The position numbers were made by a program, and so were the translations under genes. From positions 124,001 to 188,000 of the forward strand of contig JAPWGK010000011.1 in assembly GCA_029641185.1 (NCBI GenBank): a DNA stretch of 64,000 bases. Direction: 5' to 3'. Under the pieces are notes generated by a model. The model was not told the origin of the DNA. It saw only the letters and a list, made by a program, of their open reading frames with translations, and did not search any database. The DNA is from Pseudofabraea citricarpa. Taxonomy: Eukaryota; Ascomycota; Leotiomycetes; Helotiales; Dermateaceae. Positions 23,239 through 34,016 of the stretch are shown in pieces; the first letter of the stretch is position 1; each line of letters begins with the position of its first letter.

Positions 23239-24990
23239 ATGCAGGCCCTTCTTAGGCCACCCCCGTTTGGTCGTGGAATATCCGTAACCTTTTCTCTGAT
23301 TGTCTCCCCTCGAGCTCGCCATTTCTCTACGAGAAGCAAGACCATGTCTTCCTCCAATTATGCTTCCAGTTCCCCCGCTGCAGGGCGCACCTATGACGAT
23401 GCAATTCGTCTTCTCAGTGTTCTGCAGTCGAATCGCGCCATTGCCTCGTCCATTTCTTCCTCAAACGTCGACATGAATGCGCAGGCCATACCAGAAATGA
23501 TTGATTGGACAAGGAAGGCGGGATACGAATTACACGATTTTGCAAAGGGTGGTTTGAAGTGCATACATGTAGCAGGAACGAAAGGAAAGGGGAGCGTCTG
23601 TATTATGGTGGAGAGCATTCTTGCTCAATACCAAAAAAATGATGCGGACCCCTCAGTCGGCGAGCGGAAGAAACTGGGCAAAATTGGAGTTTACACCTCA
23701 CCACATCTTATTACAACCTGCGAACGAATTCGAATTGATGGCTCTCCAATTTCCGAAGACTTGTTTACAAAATACTTCTTTGATCTTTGGGATCGATTCA
23801 CATCTGCTGCATCTAGTTCCACCCCGCCTCACCCCGATCCAGAATCTGCGGAAACCAAGCCAGGATATTTTCGTTTCCTGACAATTATGGCGTTCCATAC
23901 TTTCCTGCAAGAAGGCGTTCAAACTGCAATTGTTGAATGTGGAATCGGCGGCGAATATGATTCCACAAATATCTTACCGCCAGAAGCAGTCACCGTTAGT
24001 GCAATCACCAAACTAGGGATCGACCATGTCGGTATGCTAGGTGGAACAATTGAGGAGATAGCATGGCACAAGGCCGGAATCATGAAACCTGGTGTACCAG
24101 CATTCACTGTTCCACAAACTCCTGGCGCGCAGACTGTACTGGAAAGTCGAGCGGCAGAGAAAGAAGTCAAATTGGTTGTACAGGAGCGACTGCCTTTCTT
24201 TGATCTTGAGAAACAAAGCATTGGATTAGAGGGGGATTTTCAGAAAGACAACGCCAGTTTGGCAGTAGCCGTTGCTGCTACTCACTTGAAAAGTGCTGGC
24301 CTACTGAGTAATGAGCCAATCATGCCTAATGCTCTTCCTGAAAAATTTCAACTTGGCCTGAGAGTTGTCGAGTGGCCCGGAAGATGCCAGGTTCGCGAGG
24401 AAGGCAATGTCACCTGGTTGCTTGACGGAGCTCATACACATGAAAGCCTCAAGGAAGCGGCGGAATGGTATTGCGAGAAACTCATCGCTAACAGAGAAGA
24501 CGCTGAAACGCTACAAACTTTTCTCATATTTAGCCAACAAGACCGCGATGCTGTTGCACTCCTCAAGACGCTTTTGAGGCACATACACCTTAAATCCAAA
24601 ATAACCTCACGCGCTTTCACATATGCAGCATTTTGCCCATATGCTCCCTTCAAGGCTTCAACGGGTAGTGATGAAGACGATACAGCATACCTTGGCACAC
24701 AAGAAAGCCTTGCAGACGCATACTCGTTAGTAGATCGAAATACCCTTCATATGATTTACAGCAGTATTGATCAGGCGGTTGAGCTCGTTAAAACTATTTC
24801 CAATTCATCAGAAAAAGATAAGCTGGTGGTTTTAGCAACAGGCAGTTTATATCTGGTGTCAGGGGTTTTGCAAAATTTAGATCGGAGCGCGACAGGGAAA
24901 GATCCAAACATAGAATCTCAACAAAAAGGCCGCCCAACTACTCCAACTGTACATACCATTCCGCCCCACGTCACCGATGTTTTAGATTGA
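23239..24990 (+). CDS. MET7: folylpolyglutamate synthase
   Basis: A single open exon of 583 aa. The Mur-ligase-type ATP site GTKGKGS is at residues 113-119, followed by GVYTSPHLITTCERIRI, the region EGVQTAIVECGIGGEYDSTN, GIDHVGMLGGTIEEIAWHKAGIM and LDGAHTHES. The enzyme adds glutamates to folates, which retains them in the cell and makes them better substrates, among others for methionine synthesis. The first 35 residues are Arg/Ser-rich with no acidic residues (RGISVTFSLIVSPRARHFST), a likely mitochondrial presequence. A second ATG at codon 36 (MSSSNYAS) would give a cytosolic form, as described for this enzyme in other eukaryotes. The stop lies just before the remains of a Myb-array gene. 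Confidence 0.95.
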   Translation: MQALLRPPPFGRGISVTFSLIVSPRARHFSTRSKTMSSSNYASSSPAAGRTYDDAIRLLSVLQSNRAIASSISSSNVDMNAQAIPEMIDWTRKAGYELHDFAKGGLKCIHVAGTKGKGSVCIMVESILAQYQKNDADPSVGERKKLGKIGVYTSPHLITTCERIRIDGSPISEDLFTKYFFDLWDRFTSAASSSTPPHPDPESAETKPGYFRFLTIMAFHTFLQEGVQTAIVECGIGGEYDSTNILPPEAVTVSAITKLGIDHVGMLGGTIEEIAWHKAGIMKPGVPAFTVPQTPGAQTVLESRAAEKEVKLVVQERLPFFDLEKQSIGLEGDFQKDNASLAVAVAATHLKSAGLLSNEPIMPNALPEKFQLGLRVVEWPGRCQVREEGNVTWLLDGAHTHESLKEAAEWYCEKLIANREDAETLQTFLIFSQQDRDAVALLKTLLRHIHLKSKITSRAFTYAAFCPYAPFKASTGSDEDDTAYLGTQESLADAYSLVDRNTLHMIYSSIDQAVELVKTISNSSEKDKLVVLATGSLYLVSGVLQNLDRSATGKDPNIESQQKGRPTTPTVHTIPPHVTDVLD

Positions 24991-26416
24991 CGAAATATAC
25001 CCTAGGATTTACGACCACCATTCAGGCCCACACATAGATTTCAGTCTAAATACGGTGTAAGTTAATTCATCTTTTTTTCCCCCGGAAGTTAATCATCTTC
25101 TAGGGAACGAATCCGCCTCAAGTCCATCTTTATTCGACGTGGTGTATCCAACATAAATCTACCAATTTCCCTGCCAGTCGGAATTGGATTCGATGTAATA
25201 GCACCAAAGCCAGCTCAAAAATAGAAGATGGCAAAGCAGCTAACTCCTCAACCATATACAAGAGACATTTACAGTCCTGGACTCCTGATGAGGTACGTAT
25301 TTCTTTGGCAATTTGGGCTTCGCTCAATCCCTGGTAGACATGCTTAGCTTGCATTTCAAACCCAAGTTGAACTTAGTCCTCAAATACGACTCGGACTTTG
25401 TGATTCAATCAGAACTATATATGCCTGCTGTTCTAACATACTGACTGTCTCGACAGGATTTGAAACTTGCCAAAATGCGCTCTGAGAAAGTTCCTTACAA
25501 GACAATAGGAATGCTTCTGCAACGAAGTATAGAAGCCTGTAAAACCCACCATCGGGATATGTCGCTAGTAAAACGTCCAGAATCGTGGAGCCCGCGACCT
25601 CGCACAGCGCCATGGACTGACAAAGATGTAAGTTTTGATGTTCGGACAGATTCTGAGAGTATCCTCTCGTGTTACATTGTTGACTTGCATGATTAGACCC
25701 AAATTCTCCTTGAGAAGCGCGTTGATGGGCTTGGTTGGAAAGCCATCGGGTTGCTACTCGGAAGGACCTCAATGGCATGCAGGACTCGGCATGGTCGGGT
25801 TGTGGAAAATTCTACTTATCAGCATAAGCCCGAACCAATAACTTACTGGACAAAAGTTGAGGTAAGAGTATGGTGTTTTAACTCCCTTTCGGCCCCTTCT
25901 AGGCAAAGCTCCAAGCCTTTGAGTCTGGGTGCTACCACTCAAACTATGGATTGGCTTTGGAATCTCATATTACAAACTAAAACCTTGAGAATACATCGCT
26001 AACCTTACCTAATACAGGATAAAAAAGTTCTGCTATTACGAGCTCAGGGGTTAACCTTCACAAAAATCGCAACGCATCTTGACAGGTCCGATGATGCTTG
26101 CCGCAGCCGTTATATTACCCTTACTTCATCAAAAGAACGACTTCAGAATTGGGTGCCTTGGACTATCAATGAGGTAATTTCTCTGGATGTTATCCCTACG
26201 CGCCGAAATCTTTGCTAACCACTTTGCTTTGTGCTGCAGCTGACTCTGCTTGTTGATTGTCGTGCTGAAAGGGTGCCATTTTCTACTATCGCTACACGTC
26301 TGAATCGCACAATGTCTAGTGTCAAAAATAAATGGTACTACCTCAAGAAAGAAGGTGAAGCTCAATTACAAAAGGTGAATTCTCAGACGTGCTACAGCAC
26401 CCCCTCCAATGTTTGA
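24991..26416 (+). CDS. tandem Myb/SANT-like repeat protein, 5' end unresolved, possibly decaying
   Basis: Exons ending or lying at ..25292, 25457-25627, 25697-25861, 26018-26173 and 26240-26416, all phase 0. Each exon carries one Myb-like repeat with the same pattern: W(T/V)xxE at the exon end, then 23 residues ending in Arg (Arg also at position 8, Ile at 17), then a (S/T)xxAC(K/R)-type helix. Introns fall after WTPDE, WTDKD, WTKVE and WTINE, the same codon each time. An earlier repeat is visible upstream (exon from 25104 after a probable intron 25057-25103), but its halves lie in two frames (LKSIFIRRGVSN, then SRNWIRCNSTK) that change near 25174-25176. No ATG is found in either frame downstream of the previous gene. 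So the gene is either frameshifted and truncated at its 5' end or has an exon I missed. DNA binding is inferred. Confidence 0.55.
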
Positions 26417-27335
26417 TGTTTGTCATTGCTAATCATATCTTGTGCGCAAGACATCTAAGAAGCTACCTTCCGAGACGGCGGGAGACTGAAGAGAGCAACC
26501 TGTAACTATCTGTATGGGAGCGCATGGATTTCTCCCAAGCTCAAATCTGTGGTTGTATCCGTACACCTGTATCATTATTTGCATCGATCCAGCACAGGCA
26601 CTTGGGAACCCTGCTGCAATTTGCAGCATGTGCATTGGTCGGATCATGGCAGGTCTTGCCTCCGCGTATATTCTCACATGTATTTGGGCTGCGTAAGCCG
26701 CTGCTGTATTGTATGGCTGGCTACTGGATGGGAAAGTTTTATAAAACGGAGTACTCTAGAACACTTTTTGTCGTTTTTTTTTTTAGTAATATATACCCTT
26801 GATACTTTAGTTTGACAGAAAATATTTATACTACATAGTAGGGAAGGATACACATCTCAATATATATCTCGAAATTGTCGGGATAAGGTGTACAAGTACT
26901 CTGGTAGCCAGGTTACATAATTCAAGTGACTTCAATTATATGAGCATATCTAGAGATGGGGTCAACCTCGGTTTAGACTATTCTAGATCGATGATGGCTC
27001 ATTATACAGGGGCGATGCATTTCATTGAAAGAGAAGAGCTATATATGTATGTGTGTGATGATACTTATAAGTAGGTACGCATGTAGGTATATATAACAAA
27101 AAATCCAGAATCCCACCGCACCCTCTAAAACAAAGAGCAAACAAAAGAAAGAAAATCGCCCACACGCATCGAGGCCAGAAGAGTAAGTCAGTAACTTAGT
27201 ACATGAGAGAAGGAGGAACGAGATCAGGCAGAACAGGATCGCTTGCATCGTATGATTCCTCTCTCGTTTCTTTTCGTGCAACATTATAAAACAAAACAAA
27301 GTCGGGTCAGCTAGCTGCCTTGTCGGCTTTTTTTC
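26417..27335. other. convergent intergenic region, no gene seen
   Basis: 0.9 kb of mostly AT-rich sequence between the Myb-array gene and the GH72 gene, which face each other. No recognisable coding sequence, although the frames near 26500-26800 are open for 60-90 codons in several phases. Confidence 0.45.
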
Positions 27336-28870
27336 TTACAGGAGCAGAGCCATGCCGGCGAGCCCGCTCAGGACGGGGACCAGCGACCACACGCTCAGGC
27401 TGCCGTAGGCTACGGCTGCGGCAGACGACGAGTCGGACGAGTTGCTGGATCCTGTGCCAGACGCGGCTGAGCCTCCAGATGCGGTGCCGGTGTTGTCGAC
27501 GGTTGCGGGAGTGCCCGTGGGCAGATCGCCATCCATCTCAATGAGGCCCTCGGAGTACGAGTCACCTCCATAGTGGGAAGTGGTGACATCGTCACCGAGT
27601 CCGGGTCCGGGTCCGGCGCCGTTCTCCATGAACTCCTGAGCGGCTGAGGGCATGGATGGCAGGAGATCGGTCGTCACCTCCCAGTCGTCGGATGCGGCCG
27701 GGCACTCTGATGCTGTGGTCGTCTCGGAGTAGCCTCCGTCGCCTGTGGGGTTGGGTGTTGCGGCGTAGGCGGCTACGAGACGGTCAAAGTCGGCGTTTGT
27801 CTCGACGGCGCCGTTTACAACCTCAACCATGCCGTACCCGTTGGGCTCCGTCGTGTACTCGTAGGCTAGACCGCCGGAGTAGACGCTCGTCATGTTGGGC
27901 GAGTAGAGAGATGCGATTTCACCCCACTCACGTGTGTTGGTGATGCATCCAAACTCAGCCATGCTAGATATCAAATTAGCATCAGAGGAAAAGAAACTAC
28001 CTGACCAGCCTATATGAGGTACTTACATGATGGGAACTCCGTATCCTGTGTACCGTCTGACCTTTGCATCCCAGCCAGCAACTTCGAAGGAGGAAGGATC
28101 ACACCACGAGTAATCGTTCAAGGCGAAGAAATCTCCACGGACCTCGTCGGGTCCACAGTCGAAGTATGCAAGTTGCTGATCCACGTTCTCAGCAACATCA
28201 GCAGCTGCGTATCCAACCGGGATGGGGCGGTATCCACGGTTAGCGATGTAGTTCTTCATGTCTCGGTTCAAGGCCTTGATGTAGGGAGCGGCGATGGTGT
28301 TGTTACGCTCATTAATGACCTCGTTTCCGTTGATCAACAAGAGGAGGTTGTTATAATTAGCAAAAGTGTCGATGGTAGCGAAGACACTCTGGAGGTAGTT
28401 CTCGTTATATGATTGGTAGAGCGATGCGTTGTCGGCACGGTTCAGTGAGAACTGGGGTGTGTTTGCGTCGAGAGCCAAGTAGATACCTGCATCTGCGAGG
28501 ATGCGCATGCCCTCCTCGTGATCGGCCGAGTTGTCGACCGTGTACACACGGATCGTATTGATTCCTAACGTCTTAAAGTTCTCAACGTCACGCGTCAGGT
28601 TGGGGATGTTGATTAGCGGATCTGCTGCGTCGGCAGCTCCTCCGGGTTGATATGCAACACCCCGGACATAGAATCTCTCTTCGCCTGCAAAAAAAGCTGA
28701 CACCCAAATTAGTTTTGGGCATGAAGCGGTGGTGCTGAATTGCACTTACCATTTCCTCTAACGGTCACGATTGGTAGGTTCGCTGATGAGGCCTGTCTCG
28801 GGAGAGATTCTATCGTGGGTGTAGCCACGGCGACCGCACTAAGTGCAGCCAAAAGTCCAAACGTCTTCAT
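27336..28870 (-). CDS. GPI-anchored 1,3-beta-glucanosyltransferase, GH72 family
   Basis: Exons 28870-28750, 28696-28027, 27963-27336 sum to 1419 nt (472 aa). Signal peptide MKTFGLLAALSAVAVATP; GH72 core with RFYVRGVAYQPGG, the acid/base Glu in NGNEVIN (about residue 166) and the nucleophile Glu in MAEFGC (about 267). There is no C-terminal Cys-rich CBM43 (X8) domain, so it belongs to the shorter GEL-type subgroup. A Gly/Ser/Thr-rich tail ends in a hydrophobic stretch (SLVPVLSGLAGMALLL), the signal for a GPI anchor. It cuts and rejoins beta-1,3-glucan chains in the cell wall. The small-residue run SSNSSDSSSAAA before the tail is a likely omega region. Confidence 0.94.
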
Positions 28871-29602
28871 CTTGAAAGAACAGCAACGTGTATAGTTTTT
28901 GTAAAGAGTGTGGAGAAATATGTTGTATAAAGTATAAATTGGCAAAGAACCGTGAAGCACCTCAGAAGAATTGATGAAATCTCGAACGACAGTATGAGAG
29001 GTCAGAATCAATCAAGTTCTGCACGCTCTCGATGAGGAGAAGGAGGAGGAGGAGGAAGACGAGCAGGAAATTGGATTCCTTAAAAGCGAGAAGGGGGAAT
29101 CCGAAGGTAAAAATGCAAATGCCATGCATTTCAAGAAATCAATTTCTTGTCGCTCATCACGGCGCGTCTTGTCGCCCAGAGGCCAAGTCGGTTAGCCCCG
29201 GCAGACATCCAACCATCAGTCATTATCTCATCTCGCTGTAGCATTTCGCCTCTTGTCAAGTCTTGTATTAGGCTTGGGCCATCGTAAAAATCCACTCCGG
29301 GAACACGAGAACAGCGGCTGTGTTGCTGCCAACGCTCTTGGTGGCAGACACTCGTCCAGCCCCTTAATACTGTACTTTGTTGTTGATAGCTCGTCGTGCC
29401 GCAGACTGCTGCCGATCGACTTTCTCTCATGTACGCACTTCTCAAACATGTACTCCCTTGAGGCTCCGAATCATTTTGAGGGAAATGCGATCTTCTTGGG
29501 TGAGGTGGTCCTGCGGTTATCCTTGAATGAAAGAACGAAATGCGATGGGATCGGTTCGAGATCAGAAGCCAAAATATCGCCAAAATAGCGATGACGTGAG
29601 GT

Positions 29603-29950
29603 TTGTTTATGCCACGTGACTTGATACTCTATCTCCCAGCCGTCCCCTGCCACTTTAAGTCCTTTTCAATGAAATTCAAAGCCAATGGTACAAATCTTGA
29701 GGCGGGTATGGGAGCTAGAAGATCAACATGGCTGGAGGCAAGATGCCGAAGTCTGAATGAAGAAGATCCTGATCTTGTCTCACTGGGTCAAGTCCGACTA
29801 TTATTAGCTCACCATATTCTTGAATTTGGCAAGAATTGGTTTTACACAAGAGGCAACCCAAGAGCTTGGTATCGGGAGTGCCACCGGTATTGCGCTATCT
29901 CATACTACTGTGGTATCGGGACGCTTGGAGATCCGTTCCTTACCCGCTGA
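29603..29950 (+). pseudogene. possible relic of a fungal Zn2Cys6 transcription factor middle domain
   Basis: An isolated 115-codon frame. Residues from about 40 on (ARRSTWLEARCRSLNEEDPD, then LGQVRLLLAHHILEFGKN, GNPRAWYRECHRYCAI and GTLGDPF) follow the pattern of the helical fungal_trans domain: a substrate-like helix, a Q-x-LLL helix, then R-AW. There is no zinc cluster, no rest of the domain and no splice continuation. It may be chance; if real, it is a fragment. Confidence 0.2.
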
Positions 29951-30293
29951 GCAAGCCTGGCTATCATCTGAGTGAACTGTACGCTTCTTAGTTTATCTTT
30001 GAAATTCCCAGGGCAAGTAAATCGGCAACGGAAACTTTTGGATGTCTTTTCTGTTCCCTGTTTTCTTCTTTTGATGGGACGGAAGGTATATGACCTTTAG
30101 GGTTCATCCTAAGAAGATGGCCTGGTACAATTTAGAGGCAGTTGTATATTATACGTAATACATAATTTCATACCTCATAATTTGTGGGACTGCAAAAAAA
30201 AATATCACTCACATCTAGAGTCTTTGGCTCTCTTCTTAATCCGTTTCCCTCTTTCTTTCTGGGTGTATAGACACTTTGAAATATGTTCTGCAC

Positions 30294-30343
30294 GTAGAAT
30301 CATAGAATCATAGAACCACAGAATCACAGAATCACAGAATCAT
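30294..30343. repeat. 8-bp tandem repeat, about 6 copies
   Basis: Repeats of (A)TAGAATC or ACAGAATC in a row, for example AGAATCACAGAATCACAGAA. Confidence 0.8.
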
Positions 30344-31694
30344 ACAAGAGACTTGCTCGGCTCTTATACATATGTGAGCATCTTGAAATTACGGCGAAGT
30401 ACGGCTGCCATTAGTGAACTCCGTTCAAAAGCACAATTATCAGCGAAAGTAAACAATAACATAAGTGTGTTTATCCCAAGCACGAACTTGAAAAACTTCT
30501 GTTTTGCAATAAATCATTAAACTGTAAGGACGAGATTAGATCTACAGACGAAACTCATCTTACCAATGCGGTTTCAAAACATGCGTCAGAATCCACTATA
30601 TCAATATGATCTCAGGTGGAATAAATGTATCGAGGCGACGTACTGTACATTCAAGTCTCATAAAAAAAGCCAGAGCAAGAAATTGCAGATATCCTGGTAG
30701 AGATGCTTTGCAGCGCTCGCCAAAATTTCAAGCCGTCTGATTGTTGTTGAACAATCTTATATAACTCCATAAGTGTACTATGAAATAAATACACCCCTAA
30801 GGTCCTCCTCGACAAGAAATGTTTTTGTCGGAACCTAGACCAGCTAGTTCTCCTGTAAAATAGTAAATAAGACTCCCTCATGGAAAAAGAAGCGCCGCGA
30901 ACATATACAGGTACAAGTCGTTCACTCCTGAGAAAAGCCAAAGCTATAAATTGAAGGAATAACTAGGTAGCCGGATAGACACAATTATAAAGCGGCGGAC
31001 AGCTCTGAGGCACGAAATTACGAAGGGCAAGCGAGCGGAAATGGTTCTTCGGAAGTGCTCACAAGATACAGCGAAGGGCAACTCTGTATTCTCAACAAGC
31101 CTAGGAGGTATAGTTATATCGCTCTCCAAACCAAGATTCACTAAACTAGCCAATTATATTACCAGAGCTACTCCTAGGAAATTGAATTGGCTTTGAGAGC
31201 GTTGGGTTTAGATGCGATGAAAAGACGATAAGCTTCGACCCCTGGACTGGAAGACAGGATGCGTGCAAACAGGAGACCAGTCGCTGCTGCTAAATTTACA
31301 GCACTTACCTCCGAGGAAATCATAGAAGGAAAGAGATAGGATAGCGGCAAGACACATAAAAGTGGCACCTTAGCGATAGATGATAGAAAAGCGCGAAAAT
31401 CTCTGGGCAGAATCGAGCTGTGACTCCAGTGGACGAGAAACACGGCTCAAGCAGGAGCCCAAGCCAAAAGTTCCGGTTCGAGGGAGAATTTCCTGAGCAG
31501 ATTATGCGTAGCACGAAAGGACAAATAATAGGCACATGTAAGAACGAGGAGCCAGCACTCCAAAATCAATAGGGTATAGATCGGTAATAAAACATGGTAG
31601 AAAGCGGGTCATCTCATTACTCAGTTCTCTCGAACCAAGGACAGCCTAGTGGTAGCCCATCTCCCTAATGTAACTCGTGTAGTTTTTTATTTAT

Positions 31695-32303
31695 TTATGC
31701 GACAACTTGGCTCAAGATGTCGGAATCTCCACCATCGAGCACCACCATAGTCGAGCAGCGATATAATTTACCGCATGCAGTTCCGAGTTCAATCTGAAAG
31801 ATAAGAGTCAGCTATTTGGCCCTCCGAAACTTGTCTGAACAAAGCTTCTTCGCTGGGCGGGATTCATCGCGTCTCGATTGAGACTTGATTCACCCATAAC
31901 TTGTAAAGAGTGCCTCCCTTAGAGCGGTCGGAAGCTCTGCAGATCAGAAAGAAATTCGAGGACATACGTTGTTGCCATTGAAGTGGTGGACAGGGCTCTT
32001 GGAAAGCATAGCATAGTCTAGCCAACTGTCAGTTTCGTATATTTCCCTCATGGTGCGAGAAGACTTACATTCGAGCTCCGACTTTCTGAGAGGGGGGGTG
32101 TTTCCCGCAATGATGACCAGCTTGGCCTTACCGGAGCGGAGAGTCTTCAAAGAAGACTTGTAGCCCAGAGTGACTAGATATTGTCAATTGAATGCGCGCG
32201 ACCCAGCTTCACTGGTAGAAAACGTACCCTTTCCGGACTTCATGACCAGAGCCAGTCGGGAGTTGATGGTATCACTGTTCTTCTTGACATTGCGGGGTGC
32301 CAT
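31695..32303 (-). CDS. RPL30: 60S ribosomal protein eL30
   Basis: Exons 32303-32228, 32173-32069, 32017-31968, 31793-31695 sum to 330 nt (109 aa), the full length of this protein. [67 protein letters not shown] and [12 protein letters not shown] are diagnostic of the L7Ae/eL30 fold. It is part of the large ribosomal subunit. Four exons with a long last intron (31967-31794, 174 nt) are typical of fungal ribosomal protein genes, and so is the start codon directly after a C/T-rich stretch. A GTCACGTG element lies at 32469-32476, 166 bp upstream of the ATG. Confidence 0.96.
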
Positions 32304-33080
32304 GGCGACTGGATGTTGTGGTTGTCGAAGGGGTGAAGAGGTCGTTGGAAATTGTTGTGTGATACTGCTTGGAATTTCGACGATGAAAATTGTACGGAAA
32401 TGTGTGAACCGAATTCGGCAATTTGGAGCTAGGCCATATTCGCTCTGGTACAGCTTGCCCCTGTTTGTGTCACGTGGGTTCTAGGATTCTGAGTTTTGGT
32501 TCGGCGCATTCCGCCGCCCAATCATCCCTTCACAACTGTAACAACCAACATCCAACACCAACACTGACCATGTTTACACCAACACTGACCAAAACATGGT
32601 CTGTCGTGGATAGATTGACAGCTCCAGGTGAATCGTCAAGGCACAATTAAACGCGTAGGTGTAAGATGGCGAGAGTACTCGACATGACGACGCGCCGTGC
32701 GCCATCCAACAGTGCACTCACTATCCGACCTCGCCGAAGGATTCTGTGCTAAAATTGGAGCCTCCTTGGGGATCCATCCGGCGTCTTCAACGACTACTGA
32801 TTCGTCATGCATCCCCAGCAGGATCACCATTCACTGTTTCCCCGTGGTCTGCGCCCACAGATCACCTGTATCTGACCCTATCTGAACTCTTTCAGACAGG
32901 AAGATGCCAGTCCGGAGTATGAGCATCCTCGTCGTTGGTAAGTGGTAGGTGGCAGGGGTGGATGAGACCCTCTCTATCTACAGCGTCTAAGTTTCTCTCA
33001 TAAACCTCCTTTCCACACGTTTTCTTCAATGTTGGAATCTTCGCTCCTCTGAACGACGAAATATCGCATTCAACAGCACC
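32304..33080. promoter_or_regulatory. divergent intergenic region between eL30 and the DUF5672 gene
   Basis: 777 bp between opposed starts. It contains GTCACGTG at 32469-32476 and a short direct repeat (CCAACACCAACACTGACCA and TTTACACCAACACTGACCA, 32550-32590). No gene. Confidence 0.45.
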
Positions 33081-34016
33081 ATGGTACCATTAACGCCCTT
33101 TTGGAAGCGATGTGGCTTCCCTCTTCTGGTTGCTATTGCAGTCATAACGGGCCTGTATTCTCTGCGGCATTCTGCGGAAGACGCGTGGCTATCTGATAGT
33201 CTTCTGCCATTCTCGTCAAACCCAGTGGCAGCAAAAAATGTTGCCGTTATCATCGAAGACAGGCCACTCAGCAATCTTGCACCATTGTTATTACACTTCT
33301 CCTCTGTCTTGGGTCCAGGATGGCCAATCATTCTTTACACTTCCGAGGGAAAACAACCAAACTCAACAGCATTTCGACGTGCTGTTGAAGACGGACGTAT
33401 TTCGGTTAGAAACTTACCAGCCGATGTAGCATTCACCCAGCATCAAGCAGTATCGCAGTTCTTAACTTCACCATGGTTCTGGGAGCAGCTTGCCCCGGCC
33501 GGTCACGTTTTGCTGTTTCAAGCTGACAGTATTTTGTGTGCCAATTCGGATATGCGAGTCGACGACTTCTTGATGTACGATTTTGTTGGTGCTCCGATTT
33601 ATGTTCCTAAAAACCCAGCGGCTGGACATGGCGAGGGACTCAATGGCGGCCTCTCATTACGAAACAGATCTATGGTTCTTGATATCATTAACAAGCATAG
33701 CTGGCAAACAGAGATTGATGACGGAACGATCTCCCAAAGAGGATGTGTGACTACTGAACCATGTCTGAAATTCGAAGACCAATGGTTTTATCACAAGATG
33801 AAGAACTTGGCGACAGCTTCCGATGGACAGTCAATTGCTCGTTTGCCGACAGTCGAAGTAGCCTCTATGTTTGCCGTTGAGACTATCTGGCACGATACAC
33901 CATTGGGATATCACCAGGTTGGAAGGTGGAATTCCAACAAGATGGACAAAGTGGCACAGTGGTGTCCGGAATATGCGATGGCCACGGAGGACCTGCTCAT
34001 ACAACATGGCCATTAG
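33081..34016 (+). CDS. DUF5672 protein, type II membrane, glycosyltransferase-like
   Basis: A single exon of 311 aa. A basic start (FWKRCG) followed by FPLLVAIAVITGLYSL makes a signal anchor. The rest matches DUF5672: HVLLFQADSILCANSDMRVD, DDFLMYDFVGAPIY, and GLNGGLSLRNRSMVL, then EDQWFY. The Q-x-D-S-x-x-C segment and the GLNGGLSLR block resemble the donor and acceptor loops of GT-A folds, so a Golgi glycosyltransferase is a fair guess, but no activity is known to me. Confidence 0.85.
   Translation: MVPLTPFWKRCGFPLLVAIAVITGLYSLRHSAEDAWLSDSLLPFSSNPVAAKNVAVIIEDRPLSNLAPLLLHFSSVLGPGWPIILYTSEGKQPNSTAFRRAVEDGRISVRNLPADVAFTQHQAVSQFLTSPWFWEQLAPAGHVLLFQADSILCANSDMRVDDFLMYDFVGAPIYVPKNPAAGHGEGLNGGLSLRNRSMVLDIINKHSWQTEIDDGTISQRGCVTTEPCLKFEDQWFYHKMKNLATASDGQSIARLPTVEVASMFAVETIWHDTPLGYHQVGRWNSNKMDKVAQWCPEYAMATEDLLIQHGH

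Larger units (their letters stand above)
28871..31694. other. gene-poor 2.8 kb interval
   Basis: Between the GH72 start and the eL30 stop. It holds the GH72 promoter, a possible relic of a transcription-factor domain (29603-29950) and an 8-bp repeat (30294-30343). From 30000 on it is AT-rich with many stops on both strands. I could not recognise a transposon. Confidence 0.45.
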
